Of a DNA stretch of 64,000 bases, positions 17,543-25,559 are shown one piece after another. Under the pieces are notes generated by a model. That model had not been told where the DNA came from, ran no database searches, and saw only the letters and a program-made list of their open reading frames with translations. The translations under genes and the position numbers were made by a program. Within the stretch, counting starts at the first letter, position 1. The number at the start of each line of letters is the position of its first letter. The DNA is from Stenotrophomonas africana. Lineage in GTDB: Bacteria; Pseudomonadota; Gammaproteobacteria; Xanthomonadales; Xanthomonadaceae. Location: contig NZ_JABEME010000001.1 of NCBI RefSeq assembly GCF_013004645.1, positions 372,001-436,000 of the forward strand. Direction: 5' to 3'.

Positions 17543-18943
17543 ATGAACATTTTTGACAAGAACGCCGACGCCGCTGCCTCCGATGCGCAGCTGCTGGCCG
17601 ACGAAGCCCGCTACAGCTCCTTCGGCGATACCGTCCACTACGTCGACCCGCCGAAGATCTTCCAGCGCGGCGAAGGCAGCTACATGTTCGACGGTGCGGG
17701 CGTGCCCTACCTCGATCTGCAGATGTGGTACTCGGCCTGCAACTTCGGTTACAGCAACAAGCGCCTGAACGACGCGCTGAAGGACCAGATCGACACCCTG
17801 CCGCAGGTCGCCAGCCAGTACCTGCACCCGACCCGCGTGCAGCTGGCCAAGACCATTGCCGTGGACATGCACGAGAAGTTCGGCCTCGACGGCCGCGTGC
17901 ATTTCAACGTCGGCGGCGCGCAGGCCATTGAAGACTCGCTGAAAATCGTGCGCAACGCGCGTGGCGGCAAGAGCCTGATGTTCGCCTTCGAGGGCGGCTA
18001 CCACGGCCGCACCCTGGGCGCGTCGTCGATCACCTCCAGCTACCGCTACCGTCGCCGCTACGGCCACTTCGGCGAGCGCGCGATGTTCATCCCGTTCCCG
18101 TACCCGTTCCGCCGCCCGAAGGGCATGACCCCGGATGAGTACTCCGACCACTGCGTGTGGCAGTTCGAGCGCCTGTTCGAAAGCGAGTACAACGGCGTGT
18201 GGGATCCCAAGGTCGGCCAGGCCGAATACGCCGCGTTCTACGTCGAGCCGATCCAGGGCACCGGCGGCTACGTCATTCCGCCGCGCAACTTCTTCACCGG
18301 CCTCAAGCGCGTGCTGGACAAGTACGGCATCCTGATGGTGGTCGATGAAATCCAGATGGGCTTCTGGCGCACCGGCAAGCTGTGGTCGATCGAGCACTTC
18401 GGCGTGACCCCGGACGTGCTGGTGTTCGGCAAGGCGCTGACCAACGGCCTGAACCCGCTGTCGGGCCTGTGGGCGCGCGAAGAGCTGATCAACCCGACCG
18501 TGTTCCCGCCGGGCTCCACCCACTCCACCTTCAACTCCAACCCGCTGGGCACCCGCCTGGGCCTGGAAGTGCTGAAGCTGGGCAAGGAAATGGATTACGA
18601 GCGCACCGTGCCGGAAAAGGGCGCGTACTTCCTCGACGGCCTGCGTGGCCTGCAGAAGCGCCACCCGGAAATCGGCGACGTCGACGGCCTGGGCCTGGCC
18701 CTGCGCGCCGAGATCTGCCAGACCGACGGCTACACCCCGAACAAGGAACTGCTGGATCGCATGGTCGACATCGGCCTGGCCGGTGACCTGCTGCATGACG
18801 GCAAGCGCATGGGCCTCGTGCTCGACGTGGGTGGCTGGTACAAGAACGTGATCACCTTCGCGCCGTCGCTGGACATCAGCTACGAAGAGATCGACCTGGC
18901 GATCACTCTGCTCGATCAGGCGCTGACCAAGGCCAAGGGCTGA
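17543..18943 (+). CDS. Class-III PLP-dependent aminotransferase
   Basis: A 466-residue enzyme related to ornithine/diaminobutyrate/4-aminobutyrate aminotransferases. FNVGGAQAIEDSLKI is the phosphate loop, FEGGYHGRT the next motif, MVVDEIQMGFWRTG contains the PLP-binding Asp269, and VFGKALTNGLNPLSG the Schiff-base Lys297. It usually transfers an omega-amino group between an amine and a keto acid. The start ATG is the one followed by NIFDKNADA. It is followed after 22 bp by a FemAB/GNAT-like gene and then an arginase-fold gene, so a pathway handling a diamine, omega-amino acid or guanidino compound is suggested. Substrate unproven. Confidence 0.92.
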   Translation: MNIFDKNADAAASDAQLLADEARYSSFGDTVHYVDPPKIFQRGEGSYMFDGAGVPYLDLQMWYSACNFGYSNKRLNDALKDQIDTLPQVASQYLHPTRVQLAKTIAVDMHEKFGLDGRVHFNVGGAQAIEDSLKIVRNARGGKSLMFAFEGGYHGRTLGASSITSSYRYRRRYGHFGERAMFIPFPYPFRRPKGMTPDEYSDHCVWQFERLFESEYNGVWDPKVGQAEYAAFYVEPIQGTGGYVIPPRNFFTGLKRVLDKYGILMVVDEIQMGFWRTGKLWSIEHFGVTPDVLVFGKALTNGLNPLSGLWAREELINPTVFPPGSTHSTFNSNPLGTRLGLEVLKLGKEMDYERTVPEKGAYFLDGLRGLQKRHPEIGDVDGLGLALRAEICQTDGYTPNKELLDRMVDIGLAGDLLHDGKRMGLVLDVGGWYKNVITFAPSLDISYEEIDLAITLLDQALTKAKG

Positions 18944-18965
18944 CGTCGATGCGCTGCCGGTTCCC

Positions 18966-20036
18966 GTGCCGATGGAGATGACGTCACGCGCATCCAGCAC
19001 CGCGCTGGAACCGGCTGCGCTGCTGGAGGGCTTCCTGGCCCACCCGCCGCTCGGATTCGAGGCAGGCCGCCTTCCCAGCGGCCTGCCGACCTTCCGTGCG
19101 CCGCTGGACCTGACCACCACGATGGACGACGAACTGCGCGGCAGGCTGCTCGGCCTGCCGCTGTCGCGCCTGTGGCGGCCATGGATCACCTGGAAGACCC
19201 GCTTCGTCGGTGCCACCAGCACCGAGTACACCCCGTTGCCGGCGCACGTAGCGCCGGAGGCGCTGGCCGAGGACGTGGCGCGTCACGCGATCGGTGATAC
19301 GCGCCTGCTGGTGGTCAAGGACCTGGCCATCGATTCACCGCTGCTGGACGATGCCGCCAACGCACACAGCGGCGCCTTCCTGCAGGCATTGCTGGCGCGC
19401 GGCTTCGTCGAACTGGAAGGCATGCCGCTGGCCTGGGTGGCGATCGATTTCGATTCGCTCGATGGCTATCTCGGCCGCCTGTCGTCCTCGCGCCGCAAGA
19501 ACATCCGGCGCAAGCTCCGTTCGTGTGATGACCTGCAGATCGACTGCATCGCCACCGGTGATCCGGCCCTCGCCGACCCGCAGCTGCAGGCCGAACTGTA
19601 CGCACTGTACCTGGGCGTGTATGCGCAGAGCGCGGTGCATTTCGACCAGCTCGACCTGCCCTATTTCCAGTACCTGCTGGCCGACGGCCAGGGCCAGGGA
19701 CGGATGTTCCTATACCGCCACCAGCGCCAGCTGATCGGCTGGAACCTGTGCTACGTGCATGCCGGCAAGCTGGTGGACAAGTACATTGGCCTGGCTTATC
19801 CGCAGTCGCGCGAGCACAACCTGTACGCGGTCAGCTGGATGCACAACCTCGAGTACGCGCTGCAGCACGGCCTGAGCCACTACGTGGCCGGCTGGACCGA
19901 TTCGCGGATCAAGGCCGAGCTGGGCGCCCGCTTCACCTCCACCCGGCACGCGATCCACGCCCGCTCCCCGCTGTTGCGCGCTGCCCTGCGCAAGCTGGCG
20001 CCGCATCTGCAGGGCGAACCGGATGGAGGCGGTTGA
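18966..20036 (+). CDS. FemAB/GNAT-fold N-acyltransferase (Acetyltransf_6-like)
   Basis: A protein of about 356 residues (GTG 18966; ATG 18972 and 18978 are alternatives). The central part (FDSLDGYLGRLSSSRRKNIRRKLR) and the block LIGWNLCYVHAGKLVDKYIGLAYPQSREHNLYAV match the BioF2-like/Acetyltransf_6 and peptidogalycan-biosynthesis group, which are FemAB-type GNAT enzymes that form amide bonds on amino groups. No membrane segments are seen. It ends three bases before the arginase-like start codon, so the genes are tightly coupled. It may acylate or aminoacylate the amine made by the upstream aminotransferase, which is inference. Confidence 0.78.
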   Translation: MPMEMTSRASSTALEPAALLEGFLAHPPLGFEAGRLPSGLPTFRAPLDLTTTMDDELRGRLLGLPLSRLWRPWITWKTRFVGATSTEYTPLPAHVAPEALAEDVARHAIGDTRLLVVKDLAIDSPLLDDAANAHSGAFLQALLARGFVELEGMPLAWVAIDFDSLDGYLGRLSSSRRKNIRRKLRSCDDLQIDCIATGDPALADPQLQAELYALYLGVYAQSAVHFDQLDLPYFQYLLADGQGQGRMFLYRHQRQLIGWNLCYVHAGKLVDKYIGLAYPQSREHNLYAVSWMHNLEYALQHGLSHYVAGWTDSRIKAELGARFTSTRHAIHARSPLLRAALRKLAPHLQGEPDGGG

Positions 20037-20039
20037 ACG

Positions 20040-20924
20040 ATGCCGTTGCGTTCCCCGCTGATTCTGGACCTGGACGGTGGCGTGCTGCCGCTGCCACAGG
20101 CGCAGACGCTGGCCCTGCCGCAATGGCATGACCCGCTGCGCTTCGCCTGCAGCAATGCCACCCTCGACCGTTTCGCCGCGGAAGTGCTGGCGCCGCTGCC
20201 GGCCCAGCTCGGCACGGTCATGCTCGGCAGCGGCGACTTCCACCACCTCAGCCTGCCGCTGCTGCAGCGCATGCGCCCGCAGCAGCCCTTCCAGCTGGTG
20301 GTGCTGGACAACCATCCGGACAACATGCGTTTCCCGTTCGGCATGCACTGCGGTTCGTGGGTGAATGCCGCCAGCAAGCTGCCGCAGATCTCGCACATCC
20401 ACGTGCTGGGCATCACCTCGAGTGACATCGGCCTTGGCCACGCCTGGGAAAACCATTGGCGCCCGCTGATAGGCGGGCGCCTGACCTACTGGTGCATGGA
20501 TGTGGACGTGGGCTGGGGCCACCGCCTCGGCATGGGCCGTGCATTCCGACGCTTCGAGCATCCGGAGGGACTGGTCGCCGCGTTCGCCGCCGAGCAGGCC
20601 AAATCGCCGCAACCGGCCTACCTGTCGATCGACAAGGATGTGTTCGCCGAGGACGTCGCCCGCAGCAACTGGGACCAGGGCCGCTTGCAGCTGGAACACG
20701 CACTGGTGGTGATCGAAGCACTGCGCGCCGGTGGCCTGGTCGGCAGTGACATCACCGGCGAAGTGTCGCTGGCCAACTACCAGAGCCGCTTCAAGCGCTG
20801 GCTGTCGTCGCTGGATGGTCAGCCTGACATCAGCGCCGAGGATCTGCCAGTCTGGCAGGCGCGGCACCAGCAGGTGAACCGCGAACTGCTGGCCGCGATG
20901 GCCGCCGTGCCGACGGCCTGCTGA
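20040..20924 (+). CDS. Arginase/agmatinase-fold metalloenzyme, divergent
   Basis: A 294-residue protein with the ureohydrolase metal motifs in order but in divergent form: GSGDFHH (63-69, for GGDHS), DNHPDN (90-95, for DAHxD) and SIDKDVF (196-202, for SxDxDxxDP). The six expected Mn ligands (His, Asp90, His92, Asp94, Asp198, Asp200) can all be placed. The final Pro of the last motif is missing and overall similarity to true arginases is low, so it may hydrolyse a different guanidino- or amide-like substrate. It is the last gene of the cluster and is followed by a SMAG repeat. Confidence 0.82.
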   Translation: MPLRSPLILDLDGGVLPLPQAQTLALPQWHDPLRFACSNATLDRFAAEVLAPLPAQLGTVMLGSGDFHHLSLPLLQRMRPQQPFQLVVLDNHPDNMRFPFGMHCGSWVNAASKLPQISHIHVLGITSSDIGLGHAWENHWRPLIGGRLTYWCMDVDVGWGHRLGMGRAFRRFEHPEGLVAAFAAEQAKSPQPAYLSIDKDVFAEDVARSNWDQGRLQLEHALVVIEALRAGGLVGSDITGEVSLANYQSRFKRWLSSLDGQPDISAEDLPVWQARHQQVNRELLAAMAAVPTAC

Positions 20925-20932
20925 CCGCGTCG

Positions 20933-21010
20933 GTAGTGCCGGCCGCTGGCCGGCAATGCCAACCAAGGTTGGCATCTACCAGACCAATGCCGGCCAGCGG
21001 CCGGCACTAC
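20933..21010. repeat. SMAG-type REP array (three palindromes)
   Basis: A GTAG-headed unit (TGCCGGCCGCTGGCCGGCA), a central palindrome TGCCAACCAAGGTTGGCA followed by CTAC, and an inverted copy of the first unit ending in CTAC are packed into 78 bp. It separates the arginase-like gene from the VOC gene. Confidence 0.87.
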
Positions 21011-21038
21011 ACTGGACTCCCACCCCGGAGCCCTCGCC

Positions 21039-21398
21039 ATGCCCCAGACCGTCATCCCGCAGCTGCGCATGCGCCACGCCGATACCACCCTGCCGTCCTA
21101 CGTGCAGGGGCTGGGTTTCGTGGTCGACTGGGAACACCGCTTCGAACCCGGTTTTCCACTGTTCGCCCAGCTCACCCGCGACGGCCAGACGATCTTCCTC
21201 ACCGAACACAGCGGCGACTGCGAGGTCGGCGGCGCGGTGTACTTCATCGTCGAGGATGTCGACGCCCTGCACCGCGCCTTCAGTGCCGCCAGCGTGCCGA
21301 TCGAGCAGCCCCCGCATGACACCGAATGGGGCAGCCGCGAGATGCTGCTGCATGACCCCGACGGCAACCGGCTGCGCTTTGCCACCCACGTGGACTGA
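21039..21398 (+). CDS. VOC-superfamily (glyoxalase/bleomycin-resistance-like) protein
   Basis: A 119-residue single-module VOC protein. IPQLRMRHADTTLPSYVQGLGF opens the beta-alpha-beta-beta-beta fold, VYFIVEDVDALHRAFSAASVP is the second module and LLHDPDGNRLRFA the characteristic C-terminal motif. Members dimerise and may be metal-dependent isomerases or dioxygenases, or bind a drug. Metal ligands are not clear here. It lies alone between a SMAG repeat and the ParD-like gene. Confidence 0.85.
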   Translation: MPQTVIPQLRMRHADTTLPSYVQGLGFVVDWEHRFEPGFPLFAQLTRDGQTIFLTEHSGDCEVGGAVYFIVEDVDALHRAFSAASVPIEQPPHDTEWGSREMLLHDPDGNRLRFATHVD

Positions 21399-21418
21399 AC
21401 GATACGGACTTGAGGCGA

Positions 21419-21446
21419 ATATACGAAGCATATATGCTTCGTATAT
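21419..21446. promoter_or_regulatory. Perfect 28-bp palindrome, candidate operator of the ParD-like/Map pair
   Basis: ATATACGAAGCATA followed directly by its exact reverse complement forms a perfect 28-bp palindrome, far more AT-rich than its surroundings. It ends 20 bp before the ParD-like start codon. Ribbon-helix-helix antitoxins such as ParD bind palindromes at this position, so autoregulation is the natural reading. Confidence 0.7.
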
Positions 21447-21466
21447 CCACTCCTCCAGGACCGCCC

Positions 21467-21679
21467 ATGGGCATCGTCAACATCGATGACACCCTGCACG
21501 ACCAGCTGCGCCGCGCCTGCACCGTCTCCAGCCGTTCGATCAACGCCCAGGCCAACTTCTGGATCCGGGTCGGCATGCTGTGCGAGATGAACCCCACGCT
21601 GAGCTTCCAGGACATCGTCGCCAGCGAACTGCGCGCGGCCGGCGTGCAGCCGCAAGCGCTGGCCCCCGGGCGGGCCTGA
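21467..21679 (+). CDS. ParD-like ribbon-helix-helix protein
   Basis: A 70-residue protein, MGIVNIDDTLHDQLRRACTV then SSRSINAQANFWIRVGMLCEMNP and SFQDIVASELRAAG, matching the ParD-like antitoxin family in its RHH N-terminus. No ParE-type toxin follows; the next gene, one base after the stop, is a methionine aminopeptidase. The start ATG is the first that gives the RHH beta strand, and it is 20 bp after the palindrome. It probably dimerises on the palindrome and represses the operon. Whether it also binds or inhibits Map is open. Confidence 0.85.
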   Translation: MGIVNIDDTLHDQLRRACTVSSRSINAQANFWIRVGMLCEMNPTLSFQDIVASELRAAGVQPQALAPGRA

Positions 21680-21680
21680 C

Positions 21681-22469
21681 ATGGCGATGATCAAGCAGCC
21701 GCACGAAATCGCGCTGATGGCCGAATCCGGACGCCTGCTGGCGCAGGTGTTCGCCGCGCTCGACCAGCTGCCGCTGCAGGGCCGCAGCACCATGGAGATC
21801 AACGAGTTCGTCGAGCGCATGATCGTCGATGAGCTGCACGCGCGGCCGGCCAGCAAAGGGCAGTACGGCTTCCCGTACGTGCTCAACACCTCGATCGACA
21901 ACGTCATCTGCCACGGCGTTCCCAGCACCACCGACGTGCTGCGCAACGGCCAGATCGTCAACCTCGACATCACCCTGGAGAAGAACGGCTACATCGCCGA
22001 CTCCAGCACCACCTACCTGGTCGGTGAGGTCGACTACGCCGCGCGCAGGCTGGTGCAAACCACCTACCAGGCGATGTGGAAAGGCATCGGCGCAGTGCGC
22101 CCCGGCGCACGCCTGGGCGATATCGGCCACGCCATCGCCCGCCACGCGCGCAGCCACGGCTACAGCGTGGTGAAGGAGTACTGCGGCCATGGCATTGGCC
22201 AGGAAATGCACGAGGAACCGCAGATCCTGCACTACGGCCATCCCAATACCGGCATGGTGCTGGAGGAAGGCATGGTGTTCACCATCGAGCCGATGCTCAA
22301 CCAGGGCAAGCCGGCCATCCGCCAGCAGCCAGACGAATGGCCGGTCTACACGCGCGACGGCAAGCTGTCGGCGCAGTTCGAGCACACCCTGGCGGTCACC
22401 CGCAGCGGCGTGCGCGTGCTGACCCTGCGTCCCGGCGAAACCCCGCAGTGCGCGGTGGACGTGGCCTAG
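21681..22469 (+). CDS. map: Type I methionine aminopeptidase
   Basis: A 262-residue enzyme that removes N-terminal methionine from nascent proteins. All metal ligands are present: Asp96 and Asp107 (VNLDITLEKNGYIADSST), His170 (CGHGIGQEMHEEP), Glu203 (FTIEPM) and Glu234 (AQFEHTL), with substrate-site His79 in ICHGVP. No N-terminal zinc-finger extension is present. It is next to a ParD-like gene rather than rpsB, so it is likely a second, non-housekeeping Map of this genome. Its last bases overlap convergently with argO by four bases. Confidence 0.95.
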   Translation: MAMIKQPHEIALMAESGRLLAQVFAALDQLPLQGRSTMEINEFVERMIVDELHARPASKGQYGFPYVLNTSIDNVICHGVPSTTDVLRNGQIVNLDITLEKNGYIADSSTTYLVGEVDYAARRLVQTTYQAMWKGIGAVRPGARLGDIGHAIARHARSHGYSVVKEYCGHGIGQEMHEEPQILHYGHPNTGMVLEEGMVFTIEPMLNQGKPAIRQQPDEWPVYTRDGKLSAQFEHTLAVTRSGVRVLTLRPGETPQCAVDVA

Positions 22470-23080
22470 AGCGGGCGCAACAGCAACAGTGTCGCCAGGC
22501 AGAACATGAAGACCGCCACGCCGGCGTCCAGCATCCGCCAGGCGCTCGGCCTGCGGAACACCGGCTGCAACAGGCGCGCGCCATAGCCCAGCGTGCAGAA
22601 CCAGGCCACGCTGGCCGCGCAGGCACCGGCGGCGAACGCCCAGCGCAGATCGCCCGGGTAGCGTGTGGACAGGCTGCCGAGCAGCACCACCGTATCCAGA
22701 TAGACATGCGGATTGAGCAGGGTGAAGGCCAGGCAGGTCAGCAGTACCTGGCGTCCGCTGCCACCCTGCGATTCGGCGGCGGCCAGTGCACTGCCCCCTC
22801 GCCAGGCCCGCAGCCCGGCCTGCAGGCCGTACCAGAGCAGGAAGGCAGCACCACCGAAGCGCAGCACCTGCAACAGCAATGGCCACTGCAGCACCAGCGC
22901 GCCCATGCCGCCGACGCCGGCCAGGATCAGCGCGATGTCCGCGCCGGCGCAGGCCAGCACCACCCTCCCCACGTGACGCTGCTGCAGGCCCTGGCGCAAC
23001 ACGAAAGCGTTCTGTGCGCCGATGGCGATGATCAGGCCGGCACCTGCGAACAGGCCGGCGGCGGTAGCAGCAATCCACAT
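22466..23080 (-). CDS. argO: LysE/ArgO-family amino-acid exporter
   Basis: Inner-membrane exporter of 204 residues with about six hydrophobic segments. GLIIAIGAQNAFVLRQGLQ is the LysE/ArgO signature in TM1, and LAFTLLNPHVYLDTVVLLGSLS the TM4 motif with NPHVYLD. The family exports arginine or lysine and canavanine. It is divergent from an ArgP-like LysR regulator across about 105 bp, the same pairing as E. coli argO/argP, which supports the specific call. Its 3' end overlaps map. Confidence 0.92.
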   Translation of the reverse strand: MWIAATAAGLFAGAGLIIAIGAQNAFVLRQGLQQRHVGRVVLACAGADIALILAGVGGMGALVLQWPLLLQVLRFGGAAFLLWYGLQAGLRAWRGGSALAAAESQGGSGRQVLLTCLAFTLLNPHVYLDTVVLLGSLSTRYPGDLRWAFAAGACAASVAWFCTLGYGARLLQPVFRRPSAWRMLDAGVAVFMFCLATLLLLRPL

Positions 23081-23186
23081 CAGGACAGGCCAGGCAGTGA
23101 GGGGACGCGCAGGGTGCGGCCAAGGGTCCGGTTAAGACAATCTGTTTTTTCTTTATGCTGTGCAGAAAAACTGAAGAGGCTTCCAT

Positions 23187-24080
23187 GTGGACCTGGTACA
23201 TCCGCAACTGACCGCGTTTACCGCGGTGCTGGAGGAAGGCAGCTTCGAGGCCGCCGCACGCCGCCTGTCGATCAGCCCGTCGGCGCTGTCACAACGGATC
23301 AAGGCACTGGAGGATCGGCTTGGGCAGGTGCTGGTGGTACGTCAGGCACCGTGCCGCCCTACCACGGCCGGTGAGGCGCTGCTGCGCCGTGTGCGGCCGA
23401 TGCAGGCGCTGGAGGCCGAGGCGGTGGCCGAACTGCTGCCCGATCGCGGCAGTGACGCTGCGCGCACGCCGATTCCCTTGGCAGTCAACGACGACTCGCT
23501 CGATACCTGGTTCGTGCCGGCCATCGCCGACCTGCACCAACGTCATGGTTACCTGTTCGACCTGCGCATGGACGACCAGGACCACACCCTGCAGCTGCTG
23601 CGCGATGGCAGTGTGCTCGGCGCGGTCACCGCCGAAAACCAGCCTGTGAAGGGCTGCAACGTGCACCCGCTCGGCGCGATGCGCTACCACGCCATCGCCT
23701 CGCCCCGCTTCGCCCACCAGTACTTCAGCACCGGCATGCAGGCCGCAACATTGGCACGCGCGCCGATGCTGGTGTTCAACCGCAAGGATGAACTGCAGTG
23801 GCGCTTCGTGCGGCGCCTGACCCGCGCGCGGCTGCAGCCGCCGCTACACTACCTGCCCTCCTCCACCGGTTTCGTCGAAGCCGCCGCATGCGGGCTCGGC
23901 TGGGGCATGGCCCCGGAAAGCCTGGTCGCACCGGCTGTGCGCGCCGGCCGCGTGGTGGTACTGGAACCCGGCCGCTGGCTCGATGTGCCACTGTACTGGC
24001 AGCATGCAGCCGTGCGCTCAAGCACGCTGCAGCACATCACCCAGGCGCTGCGCGCTGCAGCCAGCGGCACCCTTCGTTGA
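23187..24080 (+). CDS. argP: LysR-family regulator ArgP (IciA)
   Basis: A 297-residue LysR regulator starting at GTG. The N-terminal winged helix is AFTAVLEEGSFEAAARRLSISPSALSQRIKALEDRLGQ, and the remainder is the ligand-binding domain (PIPLAVNDDSLDTWFVPA, LGAVTAENQPVKGC, PLGAMRYHAIASP), closely matching the ArgP group. It binds lysine or arginine and activates argO with arginine. The divergent argO gene confirms the assignment. The C-terminal end is followed by the efflux operon after 78 bp. Confidence 0.93.
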   Translation: MDLVHPQLTAFTAVLEEGSFEAAARRLSISPSALSQRIKALEDRLGQVLVVRQAPCRPTTAGEALLRRVRPMQALEAEAVAELLPDRGSDAARTPIPLAVNDDSLDTWFVPAIADLHQRHGYLFDLRMDDQDHTLQLLRDGSVLGAVTAENQPVKGCNVHPLGAMRYHAIASPRFAHQYFSTGMQAATLARAPMLVFNRKDELQWRFVRRLTRARLQPPLHYLPSSTGFVEAAACGLGWGMAPESLVAPAVRAGRVVVLEPGRWLDVPLYWQHAAVRSSTLQHITQALRAAASGTLR

Positions 24081-24158
24081 GGACCAACCAATGATCGCAG
24101 ACCCCGGCTTCACGCCACGCGCACTACCGTTTGCGCACTTCTTCATCACAGGGACGGC

Positions 24159-25559
24159 ATGGGCGTGATCGGCCGACGTACAAGGATGCACCGCGCGAAG
24201 GCCGCGCTGGCGCTGGCAACCTGCCTGCCACTGGCTGCGGCGGCGCAGTCTCTCACCGATGCACCCGCCTTGGACTGGGAACAGGCGCGGCAGCGTCTGG
24301 AGCAGGTTTCCGATGCACTGGCCGCCGCCGACGCATCGGTACGCAACAAGCAGGACCTGCAGGACGCCACCCGACTGCTGCGCCTGCCGGAAATCACCGG
24401 CGAAGTACGCAGGCTGCAGTTCCAGAAGACCCTCACCCTGCCACTGGGTTCGCTGGCGCCGGTAGCCGAGGCCTTTGGCATCGACTCGCCGCTGTCGTTC
24501 ACCGAACGCGACTGGCGCACCCGCCCAGTGGTCACCGCGGTGCTGCCGCTGTACACCGGCGGCGTGATTCCGGCCGCGCAACGTGCCGCCAGCGCCGCCC
24601 ACGAACAGGCCAGCGCCGAGCGCGAAGCACAGCGCCAGTCGCTGACCGTGCAGCTGGCCCAGGCCTATTTCGGCCAGCGCCTGGCCGAGCAGGCAGTGGA
24701 CGTGCGCCGCGACGTACGCGATGGCCTCAACCGCCACCTGTCCGATGCAGAGAAGCTGGAACGCGAGGGCTTCGCCACCCGCGCCCAGCGCCTGCAGGCC
24801 ACCGTGGCCCGCGACAAGGCCGAGCGCGAGTACCAGAAGACGGTGAACGATCTGGCCACGCTGAAGGCTGCGCTGGCCACGCTGCTGCGCAGTGGCGGCG
24901 AGGTACAGCCGGTATCGCCGCTGTTCGTGCAGCGCGTGCCGCTGGAACCGGTGGCCAGCTTCGAGCGCACGGCGCAGGCGCGCCAGCCGCAGATCGCACG
25001 CCTGCGGGCGATGGTGGCACAGGCCGAACAGGGCGTGCGCGTGCAACAGGCCAAACTGAAGCCGCAGATCTTCGCCTTCGGCCAGTACGACTTCCGTCGC
25101 CGCGACGAGATGCTGACCGATCCGGACTGGGCGTTCGGCATCGGCCTGAAGTACACCTTCCTGTCGCCGAACTCGCGTCCGGCGCAGATCAGCGCCGCAC
25201 GTGCGCAGCAGGACCAGGCCGAAGCGGGCCTGCGCGAGGCCGAGAACCAGGTCGCGCTGGGCGTGCGCAAGGCCTGGAACGAGCTGGAGACCGCGCGCCA
25301 ACAGTACGTGCTGCTCGACAGCAGCATCGCCCAGGCACAGGAAAACCTGCGCTTGCAGGAGCTGGCGTTCCGCGAAGGCCAAGCGACTTCGCTGGATGTG
25401 ATCGACGCGCGGCTCGGCCTCGGTGGCGCCCGTGTCGAGCGCGCGCAGGCCGCCTACCAATACGATATTGCGCTGGCACAGTTGCTGGAGGTCAGTGGAC
25501 AGATGGACCGTTTCGAAGAGTTCCGGCGGCGTGCGGACGAGGTGATCGACCATGAGTGA
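24159..25559 (+). CDS. TolC-family outer-membrane efflux protein
   Basis: Outer-membrane channel of 466 residues, first gene of a four-gene export operon. The signal peptide covers about residues 10-29 (ALALATCLPLAAAAQ). Two long coiled-coil repeats follow, seen in SAAHEQASAEREAQRQSLTVQLAQAYF and AARAQQDQAEAGLREAENQVALGVRKAWNELETARQQY, typical of the TolC barrel-tunnel fold. ATG 24159 has AGGGA upstream; ATG 24186 is the alternative. Its end overlaps the HlyD gene by eight bases. Confidence 0.92.
   Translation: MGVIGRRTRMHRAKAALALATCLPLAAAAQSLTDAPALDWEQARQRLEQVSDALAAADASVRNKQDLQDATRLLRLPEITGEVRRLQFQKTLTLPLGSLAPVAEAFGIDSPLSFTERDWRTRPVVTAVLPLYTGGVIPAAQRAASAAHEQASAEREAQRQSLTVQLAQAYFGQRLAEQAVDVRRDVRDGLNRHLSDAEKLEREGFATRAQRLQATVARDKAEREYQKTVNDLATLKAALATLLRSGGEVQPVSPLFVQRVPLEPVASFERTAQARQPQIARLRAMVAQAEQGVRVQQAKLKPQIFAFGQYDFRRRDEMLTDPDWAFGIGLKYTFLSPNSRPAQISAARAQQDQAEAGLREAENQVALGVRKAWNELETARQQYVLLDSSIAQAQENLRLQELAFREGQATSLDVIDARLGLGGARVERAQAAYQYDIALAQLLEVSGQMDRFEEFRRRADEVIDHE

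Noticed and set aside
20933-21010. Repeat array as a CRISPR
   Set aside because: The units are inverted palindromes with GTAG ends and no unique spacers of constant length; it is a REP array.
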